Source: Megalonaias nervosa
Lineage: Eukaryota > Mollusca > Bivalvia > Unionida > Unionidae
Reading direction: 5' to 3'
DNA: 64,000 nucleotides
Assembly: GCA_016617855.1 (NCBI GenBank)
Contig: JAECUM010001738.1
Coordinates: 62,001-126,000 of the forward strand
The notes beneath the pieces were generated by a model, which did no database searches, had not been told where the DNA came from, and worked only from the letters and a program-made list of their open reading frames with translations. Every line of letters starts with the position of its first letter. Position 1 is the stretch's first letter. The translations under genes and the position numbers were made by a program. This document shows, one piece after another, positions 11,885 through 24,706 of the stretch.

Positions 11885-12025
11885 GTATATGTCTAGTCTG
11901 GTTCCCTGCTTAGTATGCTCCCCGCGTTGCACTCCGCTTAGTATAGCGGAGTGCAACGCGGGGAGCTACTAAGCGGAGTGCAACGCGGGGAGCATACTAA
12001 GCAGGGAACCAGACTAGTATATGTC
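11885..12025. mobile_element. Fold-back element with perfect 51-bp arms and 9-bp target duplication
   Basis: 11893-11943 and 11967-12017 are exact reverse complements over 51 bp. The 23-bp centre (11944-11966) is itself a repeat of part of the right arm, so the AGCGGAGTGCAACGCGG block occurs twice directly and once inverted. The whole is bracketed by GTATATGTC at 11885-11893 and 12017-12025. The arms are much more GC-rich than the surroundings. A 9-bp duplication with long inverted repeats suggests a Mutator-type or fold-back MITE. Perfect arm identity implies recent origin, gene conversion, or a fold-back cloning or assembly artefact. Confidence 0.7.
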
Positions 12026-12175
12026 CCGAATAAAAGCCTGTACACGGCATAATAGCCTTTCCAACCTTGGTTGTGGTCTTACTAAAGCGAAGTCTGGCAC
12101 CTGCGCAGCATTAGCGTTAATATCATGAACTTTGTAACCTAATGTTAGTACTGGATACTTTTTTGTACGCTAGGG

Positions 12176-14103
12176 ATGGATAATAAAACCAGAACGGATA
12201 TCCTTACGGAGATGACGTCGAAGCTCAACAGCTTCAAGTACACTGACCGGAACGATATCGTTAAAACTTACAACAAGTGGGCAGAGACCAGTTACGAAAA
12301 GGTAATTAAAACAGAATTAGCTATACTTTGGAAGCTTTTAAATTTTGTTTTTTGGTGGGGTTTTGGTGGGGATTTTTTTCGGGGTGGGTGAGTTGTTTGG
12401 TTTTTGTTTTGTTTTGTTTTTTGTGCTAGTTATCGTTTTCAACACGCATATGAGGACAAACATTTAAACTGTCTCTATAATTCAGTTATGTTTAGCCGAA
12501 ATGAGATACCAATCTGTCGCAATTCTCCCTTAAGCCATGAAATGACACATAATTTACTGAGTTTGTCAAGATAGTAGCCTTATTACCCATTATACATACA
12601 TACATACATACATACATACATACATACATACATACATACATAGGTTGTTACTAACATCTGTAAAGCATCAGCTATTAATCAGTGAATCAAGAATCTCTTT
12701 GTTGATGCGAGACAGAAGGTAAAACTTAGACTTTGTTTATATACCATTATATCCTGACAGTCAACAACCCTTAATTTTGCAGGTGTTTAGCAGTGACGTG
12801 TTTAACGCCCCTAGGAGGACTGCTGAGGTTTTGGAAGATTTGTATCACTTCGAGATCGATAAAAAGGGCGTCAAGATCTTAGATGTAGGAGCTGGCACTG
12901 GCCTATGCGGAGTCGAGGTATATATTTTATTTATGTATTTATGTGATTTGAGTTTGTAAGGTATATGTTGGAGGCAGCCACATGTAGAAACTTAGATTTG
13001 TTGGAAAAAAAAGAAATAAAATAGCTGTTACCGCCAATTCGTAACTGTTATGGGTGATTTGTAATTTTTTCAGGCTTGTATGCTTAAAACATTTGTCAAG
13101 ATTCCCTATACATCTGCGTGACTTTAAGACTTATTCCTAGTCAAGAAAACAGGGAAGACCGCTGCACTACTATACGGCACAGTGCAGTACTGATACCTCC
13201 AAAAAATGGTATCTTGTAGCAAAATAAAGCCTTGCTGGTAACTATTCATGATTGCGATAATTTAATGATTTCCAGGTTTTTGTGATCAAAGTCTCTGATT
13301 TTCACTATCGCACAAAGTAATGCCATGAAAGTTTCGATCAGTCTTTCTGAACCCTTTATACCCCGATTCATCGCCTTCAAGTTGGCCCAGCTGCCAAAGA
13401 ACAATTGAATTCAGAAGTAACACGTGAAAAGCAAATGATCGAAGTGTATGACGTATAGAGCCGGCCAGTAGAAATTTGCACTTAGAACATGGGGTGGAGG
13501 TGGGGTGGGGTGGTGGAGAGATGATTCCAAGAGAAACATACATTTCTTCGTTAATCGTTTTCCCTGGAATTTTAGACCTCAAAAACATAATAGCACGGAT
13601 ATTTGGATCCAAAATGTTGAATATTTTGTACGCTCAAATGGTGTAGCTATATAAACATGGGGCTTTCACGAATAGACTTCTTATGATACCTGGTTGGTCC
13701 TAAATAGAAATGGTGCTGGCCATACATCCAATATGGCGGCGATGACGGATGTCGTGAAACTCTAGTTGTTACTATTGCTCATGAATGGATGATCAATTTG
13801 ACATGGGGTTTTCACCAAAAGACGTCCTGTGATGTCTTCATTGTCCTAAATAAAAACCGTACCAATCTGATATCCATTAAAAGCTTTGATGTGTACAGAA
13901 TTCTCGTATTTGCGAAGCATTGATTCCCGTAGATAACACAACAATATTCGTTTCATATTTCGGTAGATAAACACAATCTGAGATATAAAAAAAAATATGG
14001 AAATAGGTTTGTTTATTGAAATACATTATTTTTCATCCCACAGTACATACATACATACATATATACATACATACATACATACATACATACATAACATTCA
14101 TCC

Positions 14104-14193
<90 letters not shown>

Positions 14194-15551
14194 TAAAATG
14201 AAACGTAGACTGTTTAACCCATTATAGCTTCGGAAGCTTGGATTCAAAAACATAGACGGACTTGAACCATCGAAGAAAATGATGGCAGAGGCAATGGAAA
14301 AGGACGTCTACGAGAGATACATCATAGAGTTGATCTCCGATGTCAAACTTGGCATTCAGGATAGTAAGTATAAAACTATTGAAAAACATATTCTGAAACG
14401 TAAAGAGTTTTAACCTGTTACTATATTATCTCCTCGACATCCCCCTCCTTCTTCAAAGAGGTAGGTGAGGGGGTCATAAGAGATATTGGTAGTATGATAT
14501 TGCCTTAACCTTGTAACAGCTGGGCATTAAAAAATTGCATTTCACTCATAGATAATTATATGTAATTTCGGGTGAATGTTTGTCGATTAATTTGCACGTT
14601 GTATTCTGTTTTTTCCCACGGTAAGTATCTAATTAGTCCAAGAGAGTTCTAGGCTTTCATATATTGATTTTTAGCACCCAGGTCGACTGGCCACGAACTG
14701 GTATAGCTCTGCAAATGGGGGGGGGGGGGTACCATTGAACAATCGCGGGCTACTATCACCGTTGTTATAATTTGCAAGCATAATTTCTCTTATATAAAGT
14801 AATAATAAAATGTAGGAGAAAAACAGAAGGGTTTTTTGGTTATGAAACAAAAAACAACTATTCAAACAAAATTAATGACATAGTTATTTACTGGAAATTA
14901 GCTATGAGCTAGTTTGCTCTCAAGGAGAAACCATTATTTGTTTGTTGGTAATTTTAACATCACTAGAGACTTGACACTTTCTGAGCGTGTGTTAGCGGGG
15001 AAGAGGAACGATATAAAATCATTAAAGCTCGTGTAAAAGGAACTCCATTTCCAAAGTCTAAGTTGTGTTTCCAAGGGCAATGCCGCGCCATTTTCGCTGC
15101 GGCAAATGTCAGTGAAACGATGTTTGCAACCCGAATGATCTCCTGGTGATATTTACTTATGACCGGGTTTAAAATAATACTTGAAGACAAATTTAATAAG
15201 TTGTTAATTTATTTTCAGCAATAAATGTATAGATTAGTAAATGAATATGGACTGCAATGTTTATATTTTAATAACAATTTTAGACTTTAAATATGAAGGG
15301 ACTATCCTGCGGAATAGGAAACGCGACCTTGACTTTGGAAATGGAGTCTTTGTGTCGTGTTGGATTTGCAATACTTCTTTTCTAGATACCTTCGGAACTA
15401 CTGTCTTTACAGTCATACCACAGTGGAGGACGGACGAATAGCATTCATTCATATATACAAGGTACGATTTGTGAAAATGTTTTGAAAGGTATCGAAAACT
15501 TTGATGAATTTTAATATTGCACCACTTCCAACCTAGAGACTGCTTTACCAA

Positions 15552-15621
<70 letters not shown>

Positions 15622-17741
15622 TGATATTCTGCCATTTTCTCCCTTTGATATTCTGCCATTTTCTAACCACAGTGATAGAATTTCATAGGCCTGTGTTTTG
15701 ACATATTTGTGTTACTGTACCGTAAAACACCAAATCAAACCATACCGTTCCATTTCAGATTACTACGATGCGATTACTGCTTGCAGCTGCGCCAGGCATT
15801 TTCCAGACGGCTTCCCAGAAATAGCCCGGATTGTGAGACCAGGTAAATCCTGATAGATTCCATTAACAAACAGACGTATAGGTACAGGTAATTTCTCTTA
15901 AGTTGCAATTGGCTTTCATAATTACCTCCCTTGAAGTCACAGTAATCTTCAGCTTGATCATCCCAAAATATGTGTACGGGAGAAATTCATTCCGCAAAAG
16001 AAAATAATGATGCAGGGGCGGATCCGTGTTGGGCAAAGCAAACGCCCCCCGACCCAATGATATTTCTTGATCTGCCCCTATAATGACATCTGGTCTCAAT
16101 ACTTTTAAAGTGATAACACAATTACATTAAGTTTGTCATTGATAATGTATGCAAGGTAAATTTTTGTTCTGTGGTCTTATCTTGTAGTGTTTAAACACAG
16201 CGACATTATGCATGTCAGTCTAAGGTAAAAATTTCTATCCCTGTCAGCAACAATCATGATGACAATGAAAATGACGTGACATATTTCAAAGGGAGACAAA
16301 TCAGCCTGTAAAAGAAACGTATTTAAAGATCGACTGAGATCAATCGGCAGGCAATATGTTTACGTAAATGGTATTGTAGAAAGAAGGTTGTATGACTCAG
16401 TTTAAGTTATAAACAACTGTGCCATTTGAATATCATTTGTCTGAATATTTTAATTTCATTTGTAAAGAGATTTCTTTGCCACATGCTTTAATAGTAGCTT
16501 CGCTGTTCATATGTTAGGTAAACGTAATCGGAAAACCTTGCTAATAAAACAATTTATTAATTATACATTATTAAAATTTCCCAAGACTAATGAGTCTCCA
16601 TAAAAGATAAGTGACGATAACGATTATATGGAAGAGCCTCATCTATATATAGATCTAATGACGAAATGTATATTGTATTATTTAAGGTGTTAGTTTCAGA
16701 TCTTGTTATTGAATTGCAAATATAAGTTCTAGTAATACACATTGATTAATTCATTGATTGATTTGCTAATAAACGGTGTATAAGCACATCGAACATCACA
16801 GCTAAATTTGTCAACAATCTTAGTACATACTCTCTACAAGGAGGAGGATACTGCAGACTTTGTTATCGCTCTTGCACAAATATCAACGCTGTTGTGGATA
16901 TACGAAACTGAGTCCGTCCAGCATGATTAAGAAGCTCGACTTACCCTTTCATTTAGATGCAAAACGACAAATGCAAGTTGATGAGGTATTCATAAGCTGG
17001 AAAGAATCCAGTTCGGTTGGATAGCATCGATATGAAGTTTAGCGGTGGTATGTCTAATTTTAACGATTCTACAACATCGGAAACTTCTAGATCTGGGAAA
17101 TCGGGAATCATGCGAACATTTGTTCGTCTTGAACTTTAATGTTGATTGAATCCCCGGGAGGTCGAGCATCTCAAGGCGGTCACCTTTACAGATCACTCAT
17201 ACATTTCTCATCTGTCCGATGAGTTCGACTCTCTTTTAACGTGGGCATGGGAGAAAGCCTGCCTGCAGCTTCCCATGGGTCGATTGTTCTTCCCGGTTTC
17301 TTCTTCCAAAAAGTATATTGGCCGTCTTGTACAGCCCAGTACGTGCTGGAAATGCCGCACGATCCCACAAAATAGAACAAAAAACTTGATGCTGACAAGA
17401 AATGTCCAAAAACTAAAAGGTCAAAGGTCGAGCTTTAGTACTAGCTAATTTTTCCCATATATCAAATTCTAATGCTATGGATGACGTTGGCGATTAAATA
17501 ATTGATACATGACCTATTTTCAGGTGGACACATCGTAATCCTCAGCAACTTGGATCAAGAGGACAAGGAAATGGAAACAATGATTCAAAAGTTGGAGGAT
17601 CAAGGACTGTGGAGGGTTGTTCGAATGGAAATCGTAGAGGAATTTTTTAGTGCCGCGAATCAACGGGGCATTCTCATTCTGCTGGAAGTTTTGACTGATG
17701 GAAATGGCAACTATCCAGAAAAATCAGTATTTGCATTTTGA
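12176..17741 (+). CDS. METTL27: Methyltransferase-like protein 27 (WBSCR27)-like, five exons
   Basis: Putative SAM-dependent methyltransferase; the family's substrate is not established. Coding exons: 12176-12301, 12783-12917, 14228-14363, 15759-15842 and 17524-17741. All introns have GT...AG ends and the phases agree (0, 0, 1, 2 by codon bases used), giving 232 residues, close to the roughly 245 of the vertebrate family. The N-terminus has the [11 protein letters not shown] pattern. Exon 2 ends with the SAM-binding loop [12 protein letters not shown]. Exon 3 has the acidic strand-2 segment GLEPSKKMM. Exons 4 and 5 contain [19 protein letters not shown] and IVRPGGHIVIL, the usual motif IV and post-motif positions. 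The start is the first ATG of the frame in an A-rich context. The introns carry microsatellites, a micro-hAT insertion and a SINE. No expression evidence is available; exon structure and motifs make the call strong. Confidence 0.88.
12593..12641. repeat. (CATA)n microsatellite
   Basis: About 12 units of CATA in intron 1 of the methyltransferase gene. Confidence 0.95.
14044..14191. repeat. (CATA)n plus two (TA)n tracts
   Basis: A CATA array (14044-14092) is followed by two long TA runs separated by GG (14113-14191), just upstream of exon 3. The TA run may confound assembly. Confidence 0.95.
14364..15758. other. Methyltransferase intron 3
   Basis: Intronic. Contains an 11-G run near 14719, a (TA)n tract at 15557-15616 and two adjacent copies of a CCCTTTGATATTCTGCCATT unit (15617-15664). 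The pair of short sequences ACTTTGGAAATGGAGTC... (15329) and its near inverted counterpart near 15043-15065 suggests a small fold-back repeat. Confidence 0.5.
16013..16080. mobile_element. 68-bp hAT-type micro-MITE
   Basis: Begins CAGGGGCGGATC and ends GATCTGCCCCTA, nearly perfect inverted ends. Flanks TAATGATG (16005-16012) and TAATGACA (16081-16088) agree at 6 of 8 positions. Lies in intron 4 of the methyltransferase gene. Confidence 0.6.
17146..17385 (+). mobile_element. SINE family B copy in intron 4
   Basis: Diverged copy with the head (CATCTCAAGGCGGTCACC) and body (GGAGAAAGCCTGCCTGCAGC, GGTTTCTTCTTCCAAAAAG, GTGCTGGAAATG) in family order. It ends about 140 bp before exon 5. The 100-codon open frame across it is incidental. 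Confidence 0.55.
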
Positions 17742-18790
17742 AATTAACTAATAGAACAAAGTATTGAGAAAATACAGTCTTTGCAATTTGTGACCATAAG
17801 CACTGATACTTATTTATTAACATATCCAGTGTAAATCACCATGTATTTACACACGTATTACACGATAGTTGTATGTATGCGTGTACATAAATGAATGTAT
17901 GCATTGACTGCTGTATGGAGGGATGTATGGATAAATTGCATGCTATTAATTCATTTCCTTTTGGATATTATTTTTCTTGGTTTTGCCAAAAACTTGACAC
18001 TTCTTATCGGTATTCTTTTCGTGATTTTTTTGTGTTCTCAGGAAGAAAATATTCGTTCGTTGCGTCCTGAAACCTGAAAATCGCTGTTTTTAGCAGCCTC
18101 AAAATCCCAAAATATTGGTTCCCCACTAAAAAGAGTGAACGTAAAATAGCCAAATGGACAGATGGATTCTAAACGTATGTGCATTATATTTGGTGCATTT
18201 TATTCTAAGAATAAGTATTTCAAATGGTATGCGAATTTAATATTTTCACTTAAATGTTAGAATTACATGTATAAATAAATTTAGATGTACAAATCCAAAA
18301 GATCCAAGAATATTTCTGGTTTAAACTACGTATCCGTATACCACTCGAGTTTTGTAAATTGTACATGCCTTAAGAATAAGGTGAAAAACTGGAAGAATTT
18401 AGTATGCAATATTGTTCGTCTCAAGAAATGTCATTGGTTACAGGTTCTGTAATTTTACTGGTAGCCGCAAACGGGTCTCAAATACAATTGTCTTTGTATT
18501 TATTAATGTGTTACAATATGTCGTAGACTGATGTCTCAATAAAAAAAACTAAAAATAAAATAAAAAAAACTTATCTTTTCGTCCTCTCCGGCCCAGTGTT
18601 ATATGACGTATTTAAAGCAAGCTAATAACCATACATAAATTGTATAATCTGGGAGTGTACATGTTGATAATAATAGTATATTTTGTCGGTTTCCAGTTCT
18701 TTACCAAAATATTAATTCCGAAAATTATACACCATTCAATTTATTGATTATGTTGCTTGTGTTTATATTGTGAATTTTTAGCATGTTCTA
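17742..18790. other. 3' flank of the methyltransferase gene, no gene seen
   Basis: AT-rich. AATAAA-type hexamers occur near 18275 and 18538, either of which could serve as a polyadenylation signal. No other feature is supported. Confidence 0.4.
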
Positions 18791-18957
18791 GGCCAGTGAT
18801 AAATTGTAAACACGTCACTTCCGAGGAATTAATTTGTTAAAGACCAGTGATAAATGGTAAAAACGTCACTTCCAGGGAAATAATTTGTTCAAGATCAGCG
18901 ATAAATTGTAAAAACGTCACTTCCGGGGAATTAATTTGTTCAAGACCAGTGATAAAT
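18791..18957. repeat. 51-bp tandem repeat array, left part
   Basis: Three and a half units beginning GACCAGTGATAAATTGTAAA and containing ACGTCACTTCC and GAATTAATTTGTTCAA, with a period of 51 bp. The same unit resumes at 20212, so the array is interrupted by about 1.25 kb of unrelated sequence. Confidence 0.85.
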
Positions 18958-18960
18958 AGA

Positions 18961-19106
18961 GGATCTCAAATGGGTAACGATTTAATATTGAATTTATGAA
19001 ACGAGTTGAATAATGTTCAGCTTTTACGAGCCTTGGCGAGCAAAAGCTGGATATTATTTAACTAGTTTTATAAATTTAATATTAAATCATTACCCATTTG
19101 AGATTC
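18961..19106. repeat. Imperfect palindrome, about 70-bp arms
   Basis: GGATCTCAAATGGGTAACGA at the left is matched by the reverse complement of the right end (TACCCATTTGAGATTC). The pairing extends through an AGCTTTTACGAGCC centre. It marks the left edge of the sequence that interrupts the 51-bp array and looks like a fold-back MITE or a transposon end. Confidence 0.7.
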
Positions 19107-20211
19107 TTTTTATCACATAGTTTTATTTCAGGGGAAATTATTTAGATAGAAAGAAGAACGAATAATTTCGTTCATTCTGACAGACGCTGTACCTTTCATT
19201 TGTTGTGCTTAAAAAAATAGTCCCAAATAAAGTTGAAATAGTACAAGTATATTATACATTTTGATAACTATAAATCAAAGAATAAGCGTCCATCCAAATA
19301 AACAGAACATTTTACAAAAGACAAAACATTTGTCAACACAAAATGTCCACTGCGTGTGATGTCACATTGTTTGATACGGTGCACAGTACCGGTCTGAGTT
19401 GGCCTACACAACACAGTGACAGTGTTTACGTTGAAATTTTCCACATCACAACTAAACGTTACATTGTTGCGATGTTTTTGTGAGAAGAAGATTACTGGAT
19501 GCAGAAATACACATATTTACTGCAATGTATTTGAGACCGGATATTTGCAATATTTGATTTGGAACATTAGATTGTACAGAAAACACAAACAAATCTCATT
19601 TTGAGACGGACTTCCATTACATATTTACCGAATAAATATCCTGTGGTTGGATAAAGTTCTGTTAGTTGGGGAAACCGGTTTATGTCTACAATCTTCTGTG
19701 ACCAAAGGTGAGTTTATTTACTTCAGTAAGTTCATATTTAAACCAAGCTAGTATATACGGTGGATTACATGCTACAGATATACCGCCCATCTATCCCTAT
19801 CCCCACCCTCGTTATCATCTAAGTAATACCGGTAGTTTTACTTGTTATTATTTTTCTTGTCTTGGGGGTTTTGCCATTTTTCATGTTATGATATATTATA
19901 CATGACATAACAAACTCCTGTGGGGGTAAATTGGCAATATTGAGACTGGACGAGACCATTGTTTTCCAATTCCCTTTCGCGAGTCGAATCAAAAAATGGC
20001 GGCCAAAACAGTTCAATGAAAACAAAAAATTCCAGAAGGCGGGGTTAAAAAAGTTTTCCCCACGATGGCAGCCAATCAGTAAAGAGAATACTGCACAATA
20101 ATTTCCTATTTGGACCAATCAGAATCACATAAAGTGATATGTTCACATGTATAATATCAAACATATGAAACTGCACACACTGTAGGCAAAGTGTACCGAC
20201 TATGCGATAAG
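19107..20211. other. Sequence interrupting the repeat array, no gene seen
   Basis: Mixed sequence with no recognised protein. It is bounded on both sides by units of the same 51-bp repeat, so it is probably an insertion or part of one. Confidence 0.45.
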
Positions 20212-20910
20212 TTGTAAATACAACACTTCAGGACGTCACTTTAGATGAATTAATGTGTTCAAGACCAGTGATAAATTGTAAAAACGTCACTTCCGGAGAA
20301 TTAATTTCTTCAAGACCAGTGATAAATTGCAAAAAAATCACTTCAAGACGATTAACATGTTCTAGATTAGTACAAACTAAAAATTAAATCACATAAGGGG
20401 AATTAATTTGTTCTATATAAGTGATAAATTGTAAAATAATTCACTTTGGTGGAATTAATTGTTTTCTAGACTAGTGATAAATTGAAAACTAATTCACATC
20501 AGCAGAATTAGCATGTTCTAGCCCTGTGATAAATTGTTACAAAATTCACAACAGGGGAATTAACATGTTCTTCACCAGTGATAAAGTGTAGCAAAATTCA
20601 CCTCAGGGGAATTGACACGTTCTATAGCCCAGTGATAAATTCTATTTTTAAAAAATCACTTCAGGGGAATTACTATGTTCTAGACCAGTGATAAATTCTA
20701 AAAATTATAAACTTAAGGGAGATTCACATGTCCTAGACCTTAAACCTAACCCCACTGATAAATTCTTAAAAATTCACTTCAGGAGGATAAATATGTGCTC
20801 CATCAGACCTGTGATACATTCTAACAGATTCATCTCAAGGAGGTTAGCAAGTTCTAAACCAGTGGTAAATTTTAGTAAAAATCATCACTTTAGGGTTATT
20901 AGCATGTTAC
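20212..20910. repeat. 51-60-bp tandem repeat array, right part
   Basis: About eleven diverged units with the GACCAGTGATAAATT / TTCACTTCAGGGGAATTA / ACATGTTCTA block order. More diverged than the left part. Confidence 0.8.
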
Positions 20911-20939
20911 AGTATGGCATCATCGGTAGTCTTAATTAA

Positions 20940-20940
<1 letters not shown>

Positions 20941-21011
<71 letters not shown>
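20941..21011. repeat. (GA)n microsatellite
   Basis: About 35 uninterrupted GA dinucleotides. Confidence 0.97.
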
Positions 21012-21014
<3 letters not shown>

Positions 21015-24000
21015 GTATGGTGGATGTTGAAACGAGGTCACACAAGTAGAAAAATCAGGTTTGATGCTTCAATGCTTCATGAAATTTACTGTTCATGGTT
21101 GCGTTTTTGTAAGCAGGAAGCAAACGTACATTATTCTTTTCCAGATGAGAATTGGTTAGGCAACATTCTTTATTTACCTAAATTGGAGTGAATGAACGAA
21201 TCAGCGTACGAAGAAAACAAAAAAAAATCCACAAATATTATGTCTTTAGAACTAATCAAAGGGAGAGATGGGAGATGATATGATAAACAAGACACATATG
21301 TGCAGCTCGTCGCTCAATATTTACAAGCCAATGTACAGGGAGGTGATAACGTTGATATTCGGACTATTACTATCCAACACCCACACTTACAAACACACAT
21401 GTCTGGGGAGGTAATCTCTCTGCGATTATTGACGACAGACACTCGTTGTTACAAACCAACAACAACATTTACAGTCTAACACTCATCCTTACAAATTAAT
21501 GTTAACAGGTATATTCTTATGAGATGATTACAAACATTCGTGCCTAGAAACAAACACACGCTTGCAAATACTCGCACGTACAAACTAACAAGTTACACTG
21601 AACGATGTATATGTATTAGATCGTGTCTCTCTATACTTAGTGTGAATACGATGGAGTAAAGGGAGGTCCGACTGGTGCGGTTAGATTCCATTCGAACCCC
21701 GATCGAACAAAACCGTATAATACTGTCTTGAGACATAATGAAAGGATCATAAAACTTATAGAAAAGCCACAAGTGAAGTGACGGAGAAGTTGACTCCGTT
21801 TTCTGTCGTACTACATAAGTAAATCAGCGCTAGCACAAGTGCACCCTACCGATTTCTACGATGACATTCCTATGTATCACCACAACCACCAGCCCCACTA
21901 TTATCTCCCCGACCGTGAGAGTCAAGATCGTTAAAGAGTGACATCACATTATCACCCGTGTATTATCCTCATATCCATCCCTCGAGCAAGTTGACTTCTT
22001 GACATTGAGAAACCACAGTTTTCACAAACACTGTTAGTTACAAGGATTTGTAAACTCAGAAGTCCCTGCAGTGAAATCAGCCATATTTGTAATTGACTTG
22101 TTTGATTCTATATCGTTGAGTTGAAACGACAGTATCGGGTTAAAGAATGAGGTTGCTTACGACTTCGATCACACATGACAGTTTGAAATATTTTTTGTGG
22201 ATCAAATTTCGCAGTCCTGATGAATTAGCGGCTTCCAAGATCATCGACAAGACTAAAAACGTGCAGGAACCTAACGGACGAGTTTGACCACACGGATGGA
22301 AATCGGCTTTATATGTGACTCATGTCTGAATTTTTTTTTTCGGTCACGGGACCACGTTGAAAAGCATTACCCGTGGGTCAAGTCCTGACAATAAAAAAAT
22401 TATAGCCAAGATTCAAACTGACAAAAACGCGTGTTTATCACGCTATTGTCGTAGCCAGAACTCTAACTGAGAAAACGGATACATTAGAATGAAAACTATG
22501 GAGAAATACTAGATAATCACACAAACCGAAACAACGAATAAAAGCAGAGACACTTTGGTACAAGCAGGAATTTGTAAAGAGACCAAGTGAGGGTATCATG
22601 AGCTGCAGAAAATTCAAGAGGTATTATTGTCGCCGTAATTATTAAAGTACATCCACATGTGATGCGCGGAGACCTGTTTCGAGTACCCAGTTTTCCAGCT
22701 GGGAAAACATCCACGTGTATCATCACCAAAATAATTTCAATATCAAAGGATATCTCAACACGTATAGTATTGCGAATAATGTCACAAAGGATTCAACAAC
22801 GGGAAGAAACATTTACATTGTAGAGAAAAATTTCGTCACTGCTGGGAGCCGAGTACATGTGTTCCGAAACGGAAAAGGTATGACTTGGTGTTCCATAAAC
22901 ACTCAAATTTTTGAGTCAAACTATTTACGATCAACATAGAATGTAGCAGTGATATATTCAGTGATATATTAACGAAGTACGACAAGGGTTGGACATCCAC
23001 TAGCAAAAAAAGAAGAAAAAGAAACGAACCAAGAACTTTATGATATTTAACTTTCAATGTTTCAACAAACCATAAAATAAAAAAAGAAACTAACCCCCCC
23101 CCCAAAAAAAAACAACAAAAAACAAAAGACAACAAAAAACAACGGCATTCACGTACCTACCTTTGTGCGCCACATTGATCTTGCCTCTAGAGTACTGAGT
23201 GGACCTCTGCTGTGTCACTGCTGCATTTATAACGTTAAGGTTATTCGTGGACGCAACACTTTATCCAATTTCGCTCTGTGGCTACTCGATTCATTCAAAG
23301 ATTGGGATGACGATTTAGACTGTTACAGCAGTTGTCAGAAATAGCTTCAGTTATCGCTTACAATATGTCTGGTACGACGGACAGGTTCTCGTGAGATATT
23401 TGCAGAAAAGGAACCGAATACCCGCAAATGAGCATAATGAGTTAAATCGTTTACATGAAAATAGGGACCGTAGAGCTCAAAGATTCAAAGAGTTACTTGG
23501 CTAAGCCCTTTGATAAAATGACTAGACATTTTCAAATCACTGATATTATATATTTTGTTCTTTTTCTTTAATACGAGGAAAATCAACACGTATAAAAGTG
23601 CTACCACATTCCCCCAAGGCATAATACAATGACCCGAACGGTAGGCTAACGTAGTTGTGAAGATTTTGTACATGTTATACCGGACTCATTATTCTAATAA
23701 CTTTGACATTCAACAAGAAATACTCAACTATTGTCTGTCTGATGTCGCCAGTTCACGAATTTCGTACTGAAAATGTGGACAGTTGTTATTAAGCTCATTG
23801 ATTTCGATCATTGAAGGAAGAATCTACCATTCCCAAAGCAATGTCAGTTTTTGATGAAGTTTTATAAACTATCAAAACGTATTTTTGGGGTGTAAATTTG
23901 AAAAGAATATCTTTTATCAGTTAGCAATTATTACTAGAAGTTAAAATTCCTTACAAAGTTTAGTTTCTGCTCTATACATTCGAAGCGATGCAGCACAGCC

Positions 24001-24226
24001 AAATTCCTTACATGGCCGTTCTGTCTGTTTGTGCAACCAGTTGTTGAATCTGTATACATACGTGATAAGAAGGACAAAATGTTTTAACTTTAAACTTCCA
24101 AAAATTGTGACACAGAATTCACGATTCAGATAACACAGGGTATTAAATAATTAGATTTAAATGGTAGTATATCATACATTGTTTTAATGCTTAATGTAAG
24201 CACGCACACGCATACACATGCACACA
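21012..24226. other. Gene-free stretch
   Basis: No open frame with recognisable protein similarity. Contains scattered A/C-rich patches (near 23095-23140). I see no RNA gene or mobile element. Confidence 0.5.
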
Positions 24227-24231
24227 CACTC

Positions 24232-24304
<73 letters not shown>
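24227..24304. repeat. (TA)n-(GA)n-(CAGA)n compound microsatellite
   Basis: TA units are followed by GA units and then nine CAGA units. Confidence 0.95.
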
Positions 24305-24306
<2 letters not shown>

Positions 24307-24374
24307 GCAAGCTTTATTACGAACACTCATTTATTCCAGTACAGACAATAGTCTCTTCAACTTAGTCTTTTCTC

Positions 24375-24706
24375 TTCTGTGGTCTAGTGGTTAGAGTGTC
24401 CGCCTCGGATGCGGAAGGTCGTTGGTTCGAACCCCGGCCGAGTCATACCAAAGATTTATAAAACTTGTACTCGAAGCTGCCTCGTTTGGCGCTCAGCATT
24501 AAGTGGTTAATGTTAGGACTGGTCGGTCTGGTGTCAGAATAATGTGACTGGGTGGGCCATCATATTACATGCCGGCTGCATGATGCCCCAGTGCTAGACA
24601 TCCCTGTTAACTGCCAAACTGCAGACATCGTAGCGATATGACTGCAAAATTGCCAAATCTACGTTAAACATCTAAATCACACACACACACATACACACAC
24701 ACACAC
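24375..24706 (+). mobile_element. tRNA-derived SINE, family A, copy 1
   Basis: The head folds like a tRNA: A box TGGTCTAGTGGTTAGAGTG, anticodon arm TCCGC-CTCGGAT-GCGGA (anticodon position CGG, Pro-like) and B box GGTTCGAACCC. A body of about 250 bp shared with 29741-30070 follows (GTGACTGGGTGGGCC, GTGCTAGACATC, GCAGACATCGTAGCGATATG), ending in a (CA)n tail. It is a SINE, not a functional tRNA gene, because the head continues into the shared body and no pol III terminator follows it. Confidence 0.85.

Noticed and set aside
14113..14191. Tyr-Ile repeat proteins in TA microsatellites (also 24126-24326 and 25621-25903)
   Set aside because: Pure microsatellite translation, open on both strands.
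20212..20910. CRISPR-like array
   Set aside because: The repeats are head-to-tail diverged units without distinct spacers and lie in eukaryotic DNA.
24375..24450. tRNA-Pro gene
   Set aside because: The tRNA-like head continues into a body shared with 29741-30070, so it is a SINE head and not a gene. The same holds at 29741.
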